Below the pieces are notes generated by a model, which was not told the DNA's origin, did not search any database, and saw only the letters and a program-made list of their open reading frames with translations. Positions 14,530 through 24,779 of a stretch of DNA of 34,599 bases are shown one piece after another; within the stretch, counting starts at the first letter, position 1, and each line of letters starts with the position of its first letter. Both the position numbers and the translations under genes were made by a program. Source of the stretch: Paracoccus sp. PAMC 22219 (GTDB lineage Bacteria; Pseudomonadota; Alphaproteobacteria; Rhodobacterales; Rhodobacteraceae); contig NZ_BBPH01000124.1 in the NCBI RefSeq assembly GCF_000787695.1, positions 1-34,599 of the forward strand. Direction: 5' to 3'.

Positions 14530-15120
14530 ATGATCCTTCTGATCGACAATTACGACAGCTTCACCTGGAACCTGGTCCATTACATGGGCGAGGCCGGGGC
14601 CGAGGTCGTCGTGCGCCGCAACGACCAGATCACCGTGGACGAGGCGATGGCGATGGCGCCGGACGGAATCGTGATCTCTCCGGGTCCGTGCGATCCGGCG
14701 CAGGCCGGGATCTGCCTGGAGCTGATCCGCGCTGCCGCCGACCGCGCCGTGCCGCTGTTCGGGGTCTGCCTGGGCCATCAGGCGATCGGCCAGGCCTTTG
14801 GCGGCCGCGTGGTACGCGCGAACCGCATCCTGCACGGCAAGGTCGACGCGATCACCCATGACGGCACCGGCGTCTTTTCCGGGCTGCAATCGCCCCTGAA
14901 CGCCACGCGCTATCATTCGCTGACCGTCGAACCGGAAACCCTGCCGAACTGCCTGCGGGTCACGGCGACGTCGGATGACGGCACGATCATGGGCCTGATC
15001 CATTCCGACCTGCCGATCGAGGGCGTGCAGTTCCACCCCGAATCCATCGCCTCACAGTTCGGACACGAGATGATCCGCAATTTCCTGGACCGCTGCACCG
15101 TCCGCAAGGACGCCGCATGA
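14530..15120 (+). CDS. trpG: Anthranilate synthase component II (glutamine amidotransferase)
   Basis: TrpG hydrolyses glutamine and passes ammonia to TrpE. The 196-residue product is a class I amidotransferase: [12 protein letters not shown] at the N terminus, nucleophile Cys80 in [10 protein letters not shown], and His169 and Glu171 in GVQFHPES. It may also serve PabB in folate synthesis, as single-copy TrpG proteins often do; not testable here. ATG at 14530 has AAGGTG upstream. The stop overlaps trpD by 4 nt (ATGA). Confidence 0.96.
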   Translation: MILLIDNYDSFTWNLVHYMGEAGAEVVVRRNDQITVDEAMAMAPDGIVISPGPCDPAQAGICLELIRAAADRAVPLFGVCLGHQAIGQAFGGRVVRANRILHGKVDAITHDGTGVFSGLQSPLNATRYHSLTVEPETLPNCLRVTATSDDGTIMGLIHSDLPIEGVQFHPESIASQFGHEMIRNFLDRCTVRKDAA

Positions 15121-16136
15121 CGGACATCCGCCCCCTGATCGGCCTTGCCGCCGAACGCCCGCTGACAGGATCCGAGGCCGAGGCCGCGTTTTCTGCGCTG
15201 TTCGACGGCGCCGCGACCCCCGCGCAGATCGGCGGCCTGCTGATGGCGCTGCGCGTGCGCGGCGAAACCGTGGACGAGATCGCGGCCGCCGCCCGCGCCA
15301 TGCGCGCCCGCATGAACCGCGTCACCGCCCCCGACGGCGCGATGGACATCGTGGGCACCGGTGGCGACGGCAAGGGAACGCTGAACATCTCGACCGCGAC
15401 GGCCTTTGTTGTGGCGGGGGCCGGCGTGCCGGTGGCCAAGCACGGCAACCGCAACCTGTCGTCGAAATCGGGCGCGGCCGATGCGCTGACCCAGATGGGC
15501 ATCAACGTGATGGGCGGCCCCGCCGTGGCGCAGCGCGCGCTGGATCAGGCGGGCATCTGTTTCATGATGGCGCCGATGCACCACCCGGCGATGCGCCATG
15601 TCGGCCCGCCCCGGACCGAACTGGGCACGCGCACGGTCTTCAACCTACTGGGTCCGCTGACCAATCCCGCCGGTGTCCGTTGTCAGCTGACCGGCGCCTT
15701 CAGCGCCGACTGGCTGCGCCCCATGGCCGAGGTGCTCCGCGACCTGGGGTCGACATCGGCCTGGCTGGTGCATGGCGGGGACGGCACGGACGAGCTGTCG
15801 ATCGCCGAAGACAGCCACGTGGCTGCGCTGGCGGACGGCCAGATCACCGAATTCACCGTGGCACCCGAGGATGCTGGCCTGCCCCGCCACCCCTTCTCCG
15901 CCATCGTCGGCGGAGAGCCCGCGCATAACGCGGCCGCCTTCCGCGCGCTGCTGGACGGCGACCGTGGCGCCTATCGCGACGCGGTGCTGCTGAACGCGGC
16001 CGCTGCCCTGCTGATCGCGGGCCGGGTGTCCGACCTGCGCGACGGGGCCCGGATGGCCGCCGAATCGCTGGACAGCGGTGCGGCCAAGGCGCGGCTTGTG
16101 GCGCTGGCGCAGGTCACCGGCGCGCCCGAATCGTGA
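15117..16136 (+). CDS. trpD: Anthranilate phosphoribosyltransferase
   Basis: TrpD attaches the phosphoribosyl group of PRPP to anthranilate. The 339-residue product has the glycine-rich PRPP loop [15 protein letters not shown] at about 79-93, the [17 protein letters not shown] segment that binds PRPP and Mg2+, and [29 protein letters not shown] of the anthranilate site. Length is normal. It overlaps trpG by 4 nt and ung by 4 nt, so the three are one coupled unit. Confidence 0.96.
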   Translation: MTDIRPLIGLAAERPLTGSEAEAAFSALFDGAATPAQIGGLLMALRVRGETVDEIAAAARAMRARMNRVTAPDGAMDIVGTGGDGKGTLNISTATAFVVAGAGVPVAKHGNRNLSSKSGAADALTQMGINVMGGPAVAQRALDQAGICFMMAPMHHPAMRHVGPPRTELGTRTVFNLLGPLTNPAGVRCQLTGAFSADWLRPMAEVLRDLGSTSAWLVHGGDGTDELSIAEDSHVAALADGQITEFTVAPEDAGLPRHPFSAIVGGEPAHNAAAFRALLDGDRGAYRDAVLLNAAAALLIAGRVSDLRDGARMAAESLDSGAAKARLVALAQVTGAPES

Positions 16137-16768
16137 CGCCGCCGGACGATTGGGCGCATCTGCCGTTCTTCCGTGACGACTGGCCCGGCATCCGTGACCG
16201 GCTTGCCGATGGCGCGTTCCTGCCCGGACCGGACCGGGTCTTTGCCGCCCTGCAGGCCACGGCGCCGCAGGACGTGCGCGTGGTGATCCTGGGCCAGGAC
16301 CCCTATCCGACGCCCGGTCACGCGAACGGGCTGGCGTTCTCAGTCACGCCGGACACGCCGCTTCCCCGGTCGCTGCGCAACATCTTTGCCGAACTGCGCG
16401 ACGATCTGGGCGGCGCGCCCGCGACGGGCGATCTGTCGCACTGGGCACGCCAGGGCGTGCTGCTGTTGAACACCGCGCTGTCGGTGCCGCCCGGACAGGC
16501 GGAGGCCCATGCGGGCTGGGGCTGGGACCGGCTGGCGCGACAGGCCGTGACGGAGGCGCAGGCCCACGGCCCGCTGGCCTTCCTGCTGTGGGGAAACCAC
16601 GCGCGCAATGCGCTGGCGGGGCTGCCACGGGCGCAGGATCTGGTGATCGCGACGGCCCATCCCTCGCCCCTGTCTGCACGGCGCGGGTTCTTTGGGTCGC
16701 GGCCTTTCAGCCGCATCAACGACTGGCTTTCGCAGCAGGGCCGCGCGCCCATCGACTGGACCGGCTGA
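16133..16768 (+). CDS. ung: Uracil-DNA glycosylase, family 1
   Basis: The enzyme removes uracil from DNA as the first step of base excision repair. The 211-residue product carries family 1 motifs: [18 protein letters not shown] with catalytic Asp56, and [13 protein letters not shown] with catalytic His176. The usual His after GQDPY is Pro here. Between them, [11 protein letters not shown] and FLLWGNHA are the expected strands. The start is GTG at 16133, which overlaps the trpD stop (GTGA); no in-frame ATG occurs near the start. Its position inside a tryptophan operon is unusual from the standpoint of function. Confidence 0.94.
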   Translation: MTPPDDWAHLPFFRDDWPGIRDRLADGAFLPGPDRVFAALQATAPQDVRVVILGQDPYPTPGHANGLAFSVTPDTPLPRSLRNIFAELRDDLGGAPATGDLSHWARQGVLLLNTALSVPPGQAEAHAGWGWDRLARQAVTEAQAHGPLAFLLWGNHARNALAGLPRAQDLVIATAHPSPLSARRGFFGSRPFSRINDWLSQQGRAPIDWTG

Positions 16769-16815
16769 CCCCGCGCCCCCTTTCCCCGCCCGCGCGGTGG
16801 GGATAGAACGGGCGC

Positions 16816-17607
16816 ATGGATATTCTGGACAAGATCAAGGCCTACAAGCTTGACGAGATCGCCGCCGCCAAGGCCGCGCGTCCGCTGGCCGACCTCGACG
16901 CGCAGGCCCGTGCGGCCGACGCCCCCCGCAGCTTTGCCCGCGCGCTGGACCGGGCCGCAGCCGGCGGCCCCGCCCTGATCGCCGAGATCAAGAAGGCCAG
17001 CCCGTCCAAGGGCCTGATCCGGCCCGATTTCGACCCGCCCGCACTCGCCCGCGCCTATCAGGCCGGCGGTGCGGCCTGCCTGTCGGTCCTGACCGACGGT
17101 CCCAGCTTTCAGGGCGCGCCAGAGTTTCTGACGGCAGCACGCGACGCCTGCGATCTGCCGGCGCTGCGCAAGGATTTCCTCTATGACACCTACCAGGTGA
17201 CCGAAGCGCGTGCTTGGGGTGCGGATTGCATCCTGATCATCATGGCTTCGGTCGACGACGCCCAGGCCCGCGATCTGGAAGACGCCGCGATGGACTGGGG
17301 CATGGACGTCCTGATCGAGGTGCATGACGCGCCCGAACTGGACCGCGCCCTGCGCCTGAAGTCACCCCTGATCGGCGTGAATAACCGTAATCTCAAGACC
17401 TTCGAGGTCACACTCGACGTGACGCGCGACCTTGCGCCGCGGGTTCCGGCGGATCGTCAGCTGGTCTGCGAAAGCGGCCTGTTCACCCCGGCCGATCTGG
17501 GCGCGATGATGCAGACCGGCGCGCGCCGCTTCCTGATCGGCGAAAGCCTGATGCGGCAGGCCGACGTGACCGCCGCCACCCGCGCCATCCTGGACGTGGC
17601 CGCATGA
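16816..17607 (+). CDS. trpC: Indole-3-glycerol phosphate synthase
   Basis: TrpC closes the indole ring from CdRP, releasing CO2. The 263-residue TIM-barrel protein has [18 protein letters not shown] at about 55-72 (phosphate and catalytic Lys region), [29 protein letters not shown] (catalytic Lys), [12 protein letters not shown], and the phosphate loop [19 protein letters not shown]. It is not fused to TrpF. It starts 47 bp after ung; the gap has a GC hairpin (about 16782-16802) without a T-run, and the ribosome binding site is weak. It overlaps moaC by 4 nt. Confidence 0.96.
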   Translation: MDILDKIKAYKLDEIAAAKAARPLADLDAQARAADAPRSFARALDRAAAGGPALIAEIKKASPSKGLIRPDFDPPALARAYQAGGAACLSVLTDGPSFQGAPEFLTAARDACDLPALRKDFLYDTYQVTEARAWGADCILIIMASVDDAQARDLEDAAMDWGMDVLIEVHDAPELDRALRLKSPLIGVNNRNLKTFEVTLDVTRDLAPRVPADRQLVCESGLFTPADLGAMMQTGARRFLIGESLMRQADVTAATRAILDVAA

Positions 17608-18077
17608 CCCTGACGCATTTCGACGCTGCCGGTCAGGCGCACATGGTCGACATCTCGGCCAAATCCGAAACCGCGCGAGAGGCCGTGGCCACCGGCTGCG
17701 TGGTCATGACCCTGGAAACGCTGGCCCTGGCGCAGGGCGGCGCTGCCAAGGGCGACGTGCTGGGCGTGGCGCGCCTTGCGGGCATCATGGGCGCGAAACG
17801 CACCGCCGACCTGATCCCGCTGTGCCACCCGCTTGCACTGGCAAAGGTCGCGGTCGATCTGGTCGCCGACCCGGACCTGCCCGGCATCCGCGTCACCGCC
17901 ACCGTCCGCACCACCGGCCGCACCGGCGTCGAGATGGAGGCGTTGACCGCCGTCACCACCGCCTGCCTGACCGTCTATGACATGTTGAAGGCGGCCCAGA
18001 AATCGATGGAGATCCAGGACATCCGCCTGCTGCGCAAGGATGGCGGCAAATCCGGTCCGTACGAGGCACCGCGATGA
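17604..18077 (+). CDS. moaC: Cyclic pyranopterin monophosphate synthase
   Basis: MoaC converts the MoaA product into cyclic pyranopterin monophosphate, the first stable precursor of molybdenum cofactor. The 157-residue product has the family's motifs [40 protein letters not shown] (catalytic-region His75) and [23 protein letters not shown]. It overlaps trpC and moeA by ATGA on each side, so it is made from the trp transcript. The moaC-moeA pair behind trpC is a known arrangement in alphaproteobacteria. Confidence 0.96.
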   Translation: MTLTHFDAAGQAHMVDISAKSETAREAVATGCVVMTLETLALAQGGAAKGDVLGVARLAGIMGAKRTADLIPLCHPLALAKVAVDLVADPDLPGIRVTATVRTTGRTGVEMEALTAVTTACLTVYDMLKAAQKSMEIQDIRLLRKDGGKSGPYEAPR

Positions 18078-19255
18078 TCTCTGTCGCCGAGGCGCTGGAC
18101 CGCGTCCTGGCCCTGGCCGGCCCCCCGCGGGCCGAGACGGTGGCCTTGGCCGATGCGCATGGCCGTACCCTGCTGGAACCGGCGGTGTCCCGGCTGACCC
18201 AGCCCCCCTTCGACGCCTCGGCGATGGACGGCTATGCGATGCGGGCGGCCGATCTGCGCGACCCGCTGACCGTGATCGGCACCAGCGCGGCGGGCCATCC
18301 ATGGGATGGCACCGCGCTCCCCGGAACCGCAGTCCGCATCTTCACCGGCGCCCCGGTCCCACAGGGCTACGACCATGTCGAGCTGCAGGAAAACGTGACC
18401 CGCGACGGCGCCACGATCCGTGTGGACACCCTGTCCAGCGGCAGCAACATCCGCGCCCGCGGCAACGATTTCGCCCAAGGCGACACGATCGCGCCGGGGA
18501 TCATCCTTGGTGCAGCGCATATCGGTCTACTGGCCGCGATGAACGTCGCCACGGTGACGGTGGCCGCACGGCCCTGTGTCGCCATTCTGGCGGGCGGCGA
18601 CGAACTGGTGCCTCCCGGCACGGACCCCGCTGCGGGTCAGATCATCAGTTCCAACGACCTTGCCATCGCGGCCATGGTCCGCGACGCGGGTGGTGAACCA
18701 CGCATCCTGCCCATCGCCCGCGATACCGAAGACAGCCTGCGCGCCAGCTTTCGGGCGGCGGCCGATGCCGACCTGCTGGTTACCATCGGCGGTGCCTCGG
18801 TCGGCGACCACGATCTGATCGGAAAGATGGCAGAGGAGCATGGCATCGCCCAGGCCTTCTACAAGGTCGCGCTGCGTCCCGGAAAGCCCCTGATGGCAGG
18901 TCGGATGGCACAGGGCGCCATGCTGGGCCTTCCGGGAAATCCCGTGTCCGCAATGGTTTGCGCGGTTCTGTTCATGCAACCGTTGATCCGCGCGATGCAA
19001 GGACTGCCAGCCGATGTGCCGCTGCACAGCGCGCGTCTGGCCCAGGACCTGCCCACCGAGGGGCCGCGTCAGCACTACCTGCGCGCCGCGCTGACCGCGG
19101 GGCCGGATCTGCCGGTGATCGCCCCGTTTGCGGATCAGGACTCGGCGCGGCTGTCGCTGATGGCGAAGGCAGATGCCCTTCTGGTGCGGCCGCCGCATGA
19201 TCCCGCCAGGCAGGCGGGCGATCTGGTCCGCTATATCCCGCTCTCCGCTAGTTAA
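18074..19255 (+). CDS. moeA: Molybdopterin molybdenumtransferase
   Basis: MoeA inserts molybdate into adenylylated molybdopterin. The 393-residue product shows the domain order of the family: [12 protein letters not shown] near 55, [18 protein letters not shown], then the MoCF-like domain with [36 protein letters not shown] and [12 protein letters not shown], and the C-terminal barrel ending at 19255. It is the last gene of the trpC-moaC-moeA unit. A T-rich run follows the stop but no clear hairpin precedes it. Confidence 0.95.
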   Translation: MISVAEALDRVLALAGPPRAETVALADAHGRTLLEPAVSRLTQPPFDASAMDGYAMRAADLRDPLTVIGTSAAGHPWDGTALPGTAVRIFTGAPVPQGYDHVELQENVTRDGATIRVDTLSSGSNIRARGNDFAQGDTIAPGIILGAAHIGLLAAMNVATVTVAARPCVAILAGGDELVPPGTDPAAGQIISSNDLAIAAMVRDAGGEPRILPIARDTEDSLRASFRAAADADLLVTIGGASVGDHDLIGKMAEEHGIAQAFYKVALRPGKPLMAGRMAQGAMLGLPGNPVSAMVCAVLFMQPLIRAMQGLPADVPLHSARLAQDLPTEGPRQHYLRAALTAGPDLPVIAPFADQDSARLSLMAKADALLVRPPHDPARQAGDLVRYIPLSAS

Positions 19256-19285
19256 CTGTTTTTTCACCCTTTCACGGTCAACTGA

Positions 19286-19314
19286 TTGACGCGATTCGGT
19301 CGATAAGCTAGAAC
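19286..19314 (+). promoter_or_regulatory. lexA promoter
   Basis: TTGACG (19286-19291) and TAGAAC (19309-19314) are separated by 17 bp. The -10 is overlapped by the SOS box, as expected for a repressed promoter. A small dyad GTCAA-CTGA-TTGAC covers the -35. Confidence 0.55.
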
Positions 19315-19325
19315 AGACGCGGAAC
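19311..19325 (+). promoter_or_regulatory. SOS box (LexA operator) of the alphaproteobacterial type
   Basis: GAAC-N7-GAAC, the reverse complement of the GTTC-N7-GTTC direct repeat bound by alphaproteobacterial LexA. It lies 20 bp before the lexA start codon and on the -10 element, consistent with autoregulation. Confidence 0.88.
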
Positions 19326-19344
19326 ACGAAGAAAAGGGCGGGCC

Positions 19345-20061
19345 ATGTTGACAAAAAAGCAGATTCAACTGCTTGAGTTCATCCAGAGGCGGATGGCGCG
19401 GGACGGCGTGCCGCCTTCCTTCGACGAAATGAAGGACGCGCTGGACCTGCGGTCCAAGTCCGGCATCCACCGGCTTGTGACCGCGCTGGAGGAACGGGGC
19501 TTCATCCGACGCCTGCCGCATCGCGCCCGCGCCCTTGAGGTGATCCGCCTGCCCGACGCCCTATCCCACCTGACAGAGGCCGCGCCGGAGGAGCCGCGTC
19601 CGGCCTTTACGCCGCGCGTCATCTCTAACACCCGCCCGGCCCGTCCCCGCGGCGCGATGACGGTCATGGACAGCCCCGCCGTTCAGCTGCCCCTGATGGG
19701 CCGCATCGCGGCCGGCGTGCCGATCGAGGCCATTTCCGAGGTGTCGCATCACATCGCGGTGCCAGGGACCATGCTGTCGGGCCGCGAACATCACTACGCG
19801 CTGGAAGTGACCGGCGATTCGATGATCGAGGCGGGGATCAATGACGGCGACGTCGTGGTGATCCGCGAACAGGATACGGCAGAGACGGGCGATATCATCG
19901 TGGCGCTGGTCGACAATCAGGAAGCCACGCTGAAGCGCTATCGCCGCAAGGGCTCGATGATCGCGTTGGAGGCCGCAAACCCGGCCTATGAAACGCGGCT
20001 GCTGCCCGAAGACCGCGTGCGCATCCAAGGCCGTCTGGTCGGACTGATCCGCAGCTATTGA
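19345..20061 (+). CDS. lexA: LexA SOS repressor
   Basis: LexA represses DNA-damage genes and cleaves itself when RecA is activated. The 238-residue product has the winged helix-turn-helix N-terminus ([36 protein letters not shown]), a longer linker than E. coli, and the S24 peptidase domain. The cleavage site is Ala123-Gly124 in RIAAGVP, with catalytic Ser159 in TGDSMIEAG and Lys197 in ATLKRYR. The upstream SOS box shows autoregulation. Its 3' end overlaps the convergent hemC gene by 7 bp. Confidence 0.97.
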   Translation: MLTKKQIQLLEFIQRRMARDGVPPSFDEMKDALDLRSKSGIHRLVTALEERGFIRRLPHRARALEVIRLPDALSHLTEAAPEEPRPAFTPRVISNTRPARPRGAMTVMDSPAVQLPLMGRIAAGVPIEAISEVSHHIAVPGTMLSGREHHYALEVTGDSMIEAGINDGDVVVIREQDTAETGDIIVALVDNQEATLKRYRRKGSMIALEAANPAYETRLLPEDRVRIQGRLVGLIRSY

Positions 20062-21029
20062 AGGCGGCGCCGGGGCAATGCCCCGGCACCCCTTACGCCA
20101 TCAGAAATCCGGGCCGCGCGGGACAGTAGTTCTTCCGCCAGATCCACACCCATCATCGGACCATCGGACGCCAACCCTTCGCGACCAGCGGCGACGACCT
20201 CGCTGCCATCAGGGCGCAGGATCTCTCCACGCAGCATCATGCGGTCGCCGTCCAGAACTGCAAGACCCGCGATGGGCGTCTGGCACGATCCGTCCAGGCG
20301 GCGCAGGAATGCCCGTTCCGCGGCGATGCGCGAGGCGGTCAGCGGATCGTTGATGGCGGCAAGCAGCGACGTACAATCCTGGTCGTCGGCGCGACGTTCG
20401 ATGCCGATGGCGCCTTGCGCAACGGCGGGAAGCATCTCGTCCGGCTCGATCGCGCCTTGCGCAACGTGACGCATATCCAAACGCGACAGCCCTGCCATCG
20501 CCAGGAACGTCGCAACCGCCACACCATCGGCCAGCTTCTGGAGGCGCGTCTGCACGTTGCCGCGAAATTCCACCAGCTGCAGGTCCGGGCGGCGATGCGC
20601 CAGCTGCGCCCGCCGACGCAGGCTGGAGGAGCCCACAACCGCCCCATGGGGCAGGGCGCCGATCGAGGCCACATGCGGGCTGACAAAGGCGTCGCGCACG
20701 TCCTCGCGGGGCAGAAGACAGTCGATGACCAAGCCGTCCGGCTGCAGGGTGGGCATGTCCTTCATGGAGTGCACGGCGATGTCGATGGCGCCCTCGGTCA
20801 GGGCCTCCTCGATCTCGCGGGTGAACAGGCCCTTGCCGCCGATCTGCGACAGGGGGCGGTCCAGGACGCGGTCGCCGGTGGTCTTGATGGGGACGATCCG
20901 AAACGCATCTTGGGGCAGGCCATGCGCGGCCATCAGGCGGCCGCGGGTCTCATGGGCCTGCGCCAGCGCCAGGACCGATCCGCGCGTGCCGATCCGAAGC
21001 GGGCGGGTGGGGGTGGGCATCTGTGTCAT
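20055..21029 (-). CDS. hemC: Hydroxymethylbilane synthase (porphobilinogen deaminase)
   Basis: HemC joins four porphobilinogens into hydroxymethylbilane in tetrapyrrole synthesis. The 324-residue product has [63 protein letters not shown], and the dipyrromethane-cofactor Cys249 in [10 protein letters not shown]. Two starts are possible, ATG at 21029 or 21020; neither has a good ribosome binding site. The last about 15 residues ([14 protein letters not shown]) look like a non-conserved extension, and the stop lies inside the lexA gene end. The gene is divergent from hemE, the third enzyme along. Confidence 0.95.
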   Translation of the reverse strand: MTQMPTPTRPLRIGTRGSVLALAQAHETRGRLMAAHGLPQDAFRIVPIKTTGDRVLDRPLSQIGGKGLFTREIEEALTEGAIDIAVHSMKDMPTLQPDGLVIDCLLPREDVRDAFVSPHVASIGALPHGAVVGSSSLRRRAQLAHRRPDLQLVEFRGNVQTRLQKLADGVAVATFLAMAGLSRLDMRHVAQGAIEPDEMLPAVAQGAIGIERRADDQDCTSLLAAINDPLTASRIAAERAFLRRLDGSCQTPIAGLAVLDGDRMMLRGEILRPDGSEVVAAGREGLASDGPMMGVDLAEELLSRAARISDGVRGAGALPRRRLQ

Positions 21030-21036
21030 GCGCCAC

Positions 21037-21065
21037 GGCATAGCGGCCAGGGCTGCGCTTGACAA
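21037..21065 (-). promoter_or_regulatory. Possible hemC promoter
   Basis: On the minus strand TTGTCA (21060-21065) and TATGCC (21037-21042) are 17 bp apart. A start point near 21030 would leave almost no leader before the hemC ATG at 21029. Weak -10, visual prediction. Confidence 0.3.
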
Positions 21066-21087
21066 CGCCTGTCGCCTGACCTTCAAG
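21059..21087 (+). promoter_or_regulatory. Possible hemE promoter
   Basis: A perfect TTGACA (21059-21064) is followed by 17 bp and TTCAAG (21082-21087). Its -35 occupies the same bases as the -35 proposed for the divergent hemC gene. Confidence 0.35.
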
Positions 21088-21103
21088 GGGCGCAGGAGGC
21101 CCC

Positions 21104-22132
21104 ATGACCAAACTTCTGCTGCGCGCCCTGGCCGGCGAGACCCTGCCCACCCCGCCGATCTGGATGATGCGCCAAGCCGGACGCTATCTGCCGGAATACC
21201 GTGCGACACGCGCGCAGGCGGGCGATTTTCTGTCGCTGTGCTACAACCCGGACCTCGCGGCCGAAGTGACGTTGCAACCGATCCGCCGGTTCGGCTTCGA
21301 CGCCGCAATCCTGTTCGCCGACATCCTGCTGATCCCCCAGGCCCTGGGCGCCGACCTGTGGTTCGTCACCGGAGAGGGACCGCGCCTGTCCACCGTCACC
21401 AGCGCAGCCGACCTGGCGCGGCTGAAGCCCGCGGATCAGGTCGACGCACAACTGGCGCCGGTCTATGAGACGCTGCGCATCCTGTCGCGCGAACTGCCGC
21501 GGGAAACGGCGCTGATCGGCTTTGCGGGTGCGCCTTGGACCGTGGCGACCTACATGGTCGCCGGTCGGGGCACCAAGGATCAGGGCCCCGCGCATCTGTT
21601 GAAGGACCAGGACAGGGCGACGTTCGCCGCGTTGATCGATCTGATCACGGAGGCCACGATCCATTACCTGTCGCGCCAGATCGAGGCCGGGGCCGAGGTC
21701 GTCAAGCTGTTCGACAGCTGGGCGGGCAGCCTGAAGGGCCAGGATTTCGACGATTTCGCGATTGCGCCGGCCAAGCGGATCATCACGGCGCTGAAGGCGC
21801 GCCATCCGGGCGTGCCGGTCATCGCCTTTCCGCGCGAAGCGGGCGACCGCTATGTCGGGTTCCGGGCGGCGGTCGGCGCCGACTGTGTCGCGCTGGACAA
21901 TTCGGTGTCGACCGATTGGGCCGCGCGTCACGTGCAGACCGAGGGCTGCGTGCAGGGCAACATGGACCCGCGGCACATGGTCACGGGCGGGCCCGAGCTG
22001 GTGGCCGAGGCGCAGCGGATCACCCGTGCCCTGCGCGGCGGGCCGCATGTCTTCAACCTGGGCCACGGCATCACCCCGGACGCGGATCCCGACAATGTCG
22101 CCCGGATGATCGAGGCGGTGCGCAGCGCCTAG
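21104..22132 (+). CDS. hemE: Uroporphyrinogen decarboxylase
   Basis: HemE decarboxylates uroporphyrinogen III to coproporphyrinogen III. The 342-residue product has the family signatures [17 protein letters not shown] at the N terminus, the [18 protein letters not shown] segment with the catalytic Asp region, [24 protein letters not shown] and the C-terminal [13 protein letters not shown]. The start follows CAGGAGG. Its stop shares the tetranucleotide CTAG with the stop of the convergent SPOR-domain gene. Confidence 0.97.
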   Translation: MTKLLLRALAGETLPTPPIWMMRQAGRYLPEYRATRAQAGDFLSLCYNPDLAAEVTLQPIRRFGFDAAILFADILLIPQALGADLWFVTGEGPRLSTVTSAADLARLKPADQVDAQLAPVYETLRILSRELPRETALIGFAGAPWTVATYMVAGRGTKDQGPAHLLKDQDRATFAALIDLITEATIHYLSRQIEAGAEVVKLFDSWAGSLKGQDFDDFAIAPAKRIITALKARHPGVPVIAFPREAGDRYVGFRAAVGADCVALDNSVSTDWAARHVQTEGCVQGNMDPRHMVTGGPELVAEAQRITRALRGGPHVFNLGHGITPDADPDNVARMIEAVRSA

Positions 22133-23121
22133 CGCGCCACCGCCTTGGGATAGCCGTTCGCGCGCAGATCGTTCAGTGCGGCGATCAGCGCCTGACGGTC
22201 GGTGAACGGTCCCGCCATGATCAGCCTCAGGGGTTTTGATCCGTCGGTGGTGCGGCCCTGCCCTGTCGGATAGCCGCGCGCGGCCAGCGCCCGCAGCACG
22301 ATCATCGCATTCCCCTCCTCGCCGTAGGCACCGACCTGAACATAGCGGGCGGATGCCGGGATCATCTCGGGGCCCGGCGCCGTGGCCTGCCTTGGCGCCG
22401 TGGCTACAGGCTTCGCGGCAACGGGCGCCGCGACTGCGGGCGCAGCGGCCCGCCGGGCAGGTGCCCGCGATTCCGCGGCGGCGGTCCTGGTCACCGCCGG
22501 TGCTGGTGCGACGGCCGGTTCTGGTTGACTGCGGGCGGCCGCAGCACCGGGCGTCAGCGCTGCGGTCGCAGAGGTCGCGCGCATCCCGGGACAAAGGCCA
22601 AGGGTGGACCCCTGCGCCGAACCCGACGGATCCGGCTTGTAGCCAAGGCGCGCGCACAGTTCGGGGCTGCCCGAAAGGCCAGATGCCTCGCGCAGCGCGG
22701 GCGCCATGGTCAGCGCATCCTGCAGCGCAGTCTGGATCGGGTCAGCGACCCGCGACGGGGCCGGTTCGGTGCGCGTCTCGGCCGTGGCCGGATCGGCGGC
22801 CCATTCGCCGGGATGCAGGTCGCGCGACAGCTGTTCCAGCAGAAGCGTCTCGACATCCGGGGGCGGTGCCTGTGTCAGCGGCAGCGCGCGTTCCGTCAGC
22901 GGATCGGTCCGCCGCACGGCAAGGCTGGGGGGAAAGCCGCACAGGGCCTGCCCCTGCCCGTCCTGCCGCGCGGTCCAGCCCGCGCCGTCACGCGCAAAGA
23001 CGCAGCCGTTTCCGTCGATATACTGCGCCCCCGCAAAGCTGTCGGGGGGCGGAGGCGTCGGGGCAGCCTGAGCCGCCCCGCCCAGCAAAAGCATCGCCAA
23101 GACCCGCAATTGCCCGATCAT
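22129..23121 (-). CDS. Exported SPOR-domain protein
   Basis: The 330-residue product has a signal peptide ([19 protein letters not shown], cut before Ala-Pro), a Cys-containing middle region ([45 protein letters not shown]), a long Ala/Pro-rich linker (about 185-250) and a C-terminal SPOR domain at about 255-330 ([38 protein letters not shown]). SPOR domains bind denuded peptidoglycan at the division septum, so a septal or cell-wall location is likely. Four to six cysteines in the middle region may form disulfides. It lies 69 bp after upp on the same strand and may share its transcript. Confidence 0.85.
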   Translation of the reverse strand: MIGQLRVLAMLLLGGAAQAAPTPPPPDSFAGAQYIDGNGCVFARDGAGWTARQDGQGQALCGFPPSLAVRRTDPLTERALPLTQAPPPDVETLLLEQLSRDLHPGEWAADPATAETRTEPAPSRVADPIQTALQDALTMAPALREASGLSGSPELCARLGYKPDPSGSAQGSTLGLCPGMRATSATAALTPGAAAARSQPEPAVAPAPAVTRTAAAESRAPARRAAAPAVAAPVAAKPVATAPRQATAPGPEMIPASARYVQVGAYGEEGNAMIVLRALAARGYPTGQGRTTDGSKPLRLIMAGPFTDRQALIAALNDLRANGYPKAVAR

Positions 23122-23190
23122 CTGCCATCCATTCCGTTGTTCTGCCCCAGACCTAGCGCAGAACCATGAAACGGCAGTTAACGGGCGGCC

Positions 23191-23820
23191 TTATTTCGTA
23201 CCGAACATCCGGTCGCCTGCATCGCCCAGGCCGGGAACGATATAGCCATGATCGTCCAGACGGTCGTCCAGCGCGGCGGTAAAGATCGGCACGTCCGGAT
23301 GCGCCTGCCGCATCCGTTCGACGCCTTCGGGGGCGGCCAGCAGGCACAGGAAGCGCATGTTCTTGGCGCCGCGTTCCTTCAGCATGTCGATCGCCGCGAC
23401 CGACGAATTACCCGTGGCCAGCATCGGGTCCACCACGATGGTCATCCGCGCGTCCAGTTCGCGCGGCACCTTGCAGTAATATTCGACAGGCTTCAGCGTC
23501 TCGGGGTCGCGATAAAGGCCGACGAAGCCCACGCGCGCGCCGGGGATCAGTTCCAGGATGCCGTCCATCAGCCCGTTCCCCGCCCGCAGGATCGAGATCA
23601 GGGCCAGCTTCTTGCCCTCCAGCGTGGGGGCCTCCATCTCGCACATGGGCGTCTCGATGTGCATCGTGGTCAGCTCCAACTCTCGCGTGACCTCGTAGGC
23701 CAAGAGCAGGCTGATCTCGCGCAGCAGGCGCCGGAAACCGGCGGTGGAGACCTCTTTCTGCCGCATGATCGACAGCTTGTGCTGGACCAGCGGGTGATCG
23801 ACGACGGTCAGATGTTGCAT
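23191..23820 (-). CDS. upp: Uracil phosphoribosyltransferase
   Basis: Upp converts uracil and PRPP to UMP. The 209-residue product has [12 protein letters not shown] at the N terminus, the [24 protein letters not shown] segment, the PRPP loop [12 protein letters not shown] at about 129-140, and the uracil-binding C-terminus [17 protein letters not shown]. The start ATG at 23820 shares its A with the add stop (TGATG). It is the last clear member of the salvage operon and disposes of uracil released by the nucleoside enzymes upstream. Confidence 0.97.
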   Translation of the reverse strand: MQHLTVVDHPLVQHKLSIMRQKEVSTAGFRRLLREISLLLAYEVTRELELTTMHIETPMCEMEAPTLEGKKLALISILRAGNGLMDGILELIPGARVGFVGLYRDPETLKPVEYYCKVPRELDARMTIVVDPMLATGNSSVAAIDMLKERGAKNMRFLCLLAAPEGVERMRQAHPDVPIFTAALDDRLDDHGYIVPGLGDAGDRMFGTK

Positions 23821-24779
23821 CAGGCGAATTCCTTTTTCAGGCGGTCGCGGGTGGACGCATCGCAGAACGCGGCGTCGGCAGCCCACTGGTTGATCTGTCG
23901 GAACTCGGTATCGCCCCAGCCAAAGGTCGACGCAAGCCGATCGTATTCCTGGCGCATCGTGGTGTGAAAGAACGGCGGATCGTCGGTCGACACGGTGACC
24001 CGCACCCCGGCATCGGCCAGCCGCGCGATGGGATGGGCGCTCCAGGACGGATAGACCCCAAGCGCGATGTTCGATCCCGGACAGACCTCCAGCGTCACGC
24101 CGCGTTCGGCCAGGTCGCGCACCAGCGCGGGGTCGTCGATGGCCTGCACGCCGTGCCCGATGCGGGTGCAGCCCAGGTCCAGCGCCTGCCGGACGCTGGC
24201 CGGGCCGCCCCATTCGCCGGCGTGGCAGGTCAGTCCCAGCCCGGCCTCTGCCGCGCAGTCAAAGCTCCAGGCGAAATCGGTGGCCAAGCCCACCTGTTCG
24301 GCGCCGCCCATGCCGAAACCTGTGATCCAGCCGCCCGCGGTTTCCGCGGCGCAGATCGCCGTCTTGCGGGCGCGGTCTGCGCCGAAATGGCGGATGGCGG
24401 TGACGATGCCGCGGCTGTCGATGCCGTCCGCGCGGGCGCGGTCCGCCACCTCGGTCATCGCGGCCAGATGGTCGCGCCAGGCCGACACGTCTGCACCGCC
24501 ACAGAATTCCGGCGACACGAACAGTTCGGCATAGATCACGCCTTCCTCGGCGCAGCGTTCCAGCACCTCGGCCAGCAGGCGGGCATAGTCGCGGGGACCG
24601 TCGATCACGCTGGTCGCGGCCTCGTAACAGCGCAGGAAGCCCGGAAAGTCGTCATAGGCGTAATGCCCGCGGTCGTCGAAGATGCCCGTCAGGTCGGCGC
24701 GCTTTTCCTTGGCCAGGCCGCGGATGAAATCGGGGGGTGCGGCACCCTCCAGATGCAGGTGCAGTTCGATCTTCTTCAT
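23820..24779 (-). CDS. add: Adenosine deaminase
   Basis: The zinc enzyme deaminates adenosine and deoxyadenosine. The 319-residue product has the metal ligands His7 and His9 in ELHLHLEG, His186 and catalytic Glu189 in CHAGEW, His209 in RIGHG, and Asp266-Asp267 in VSTDDPPFF. Length is slightly shorter than E. coli Add. It overlaps deoB by 4 nt (ATGA) with no separate ribosome binding site, so its translation depends on deoB. Its inosine product is not handled by any other gene in this window. Confidence 0.95.
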   Translation of the reverse strand: MKKIELHLHLEGAAPPDFIRGLAKEKRADLTGIFDDRGHYAYDDFPGFLRCYEAATSVIDGPRDYARLLAEVLERCAEEGVIYAELFVSPEFCGGADVSAWRDHLAAMTEVADRARADGIDSRGIVTAIRHFGADRARKTAICAAETAGGWITGFGMGGAEQVGLATDFAWSFDCAAEAGLGLTCHAGEWGGPASVRQALDLGCTRIGHGVQAIDDPALVRDLAERGVTLEVCPGSNIALGVYPSWSAHPIARLADAGVRVTVSTDDPPFFHTTMRQEYDRLASTFGWGDTEFRQINQWAADAAFCDASTRDRLKKEFA

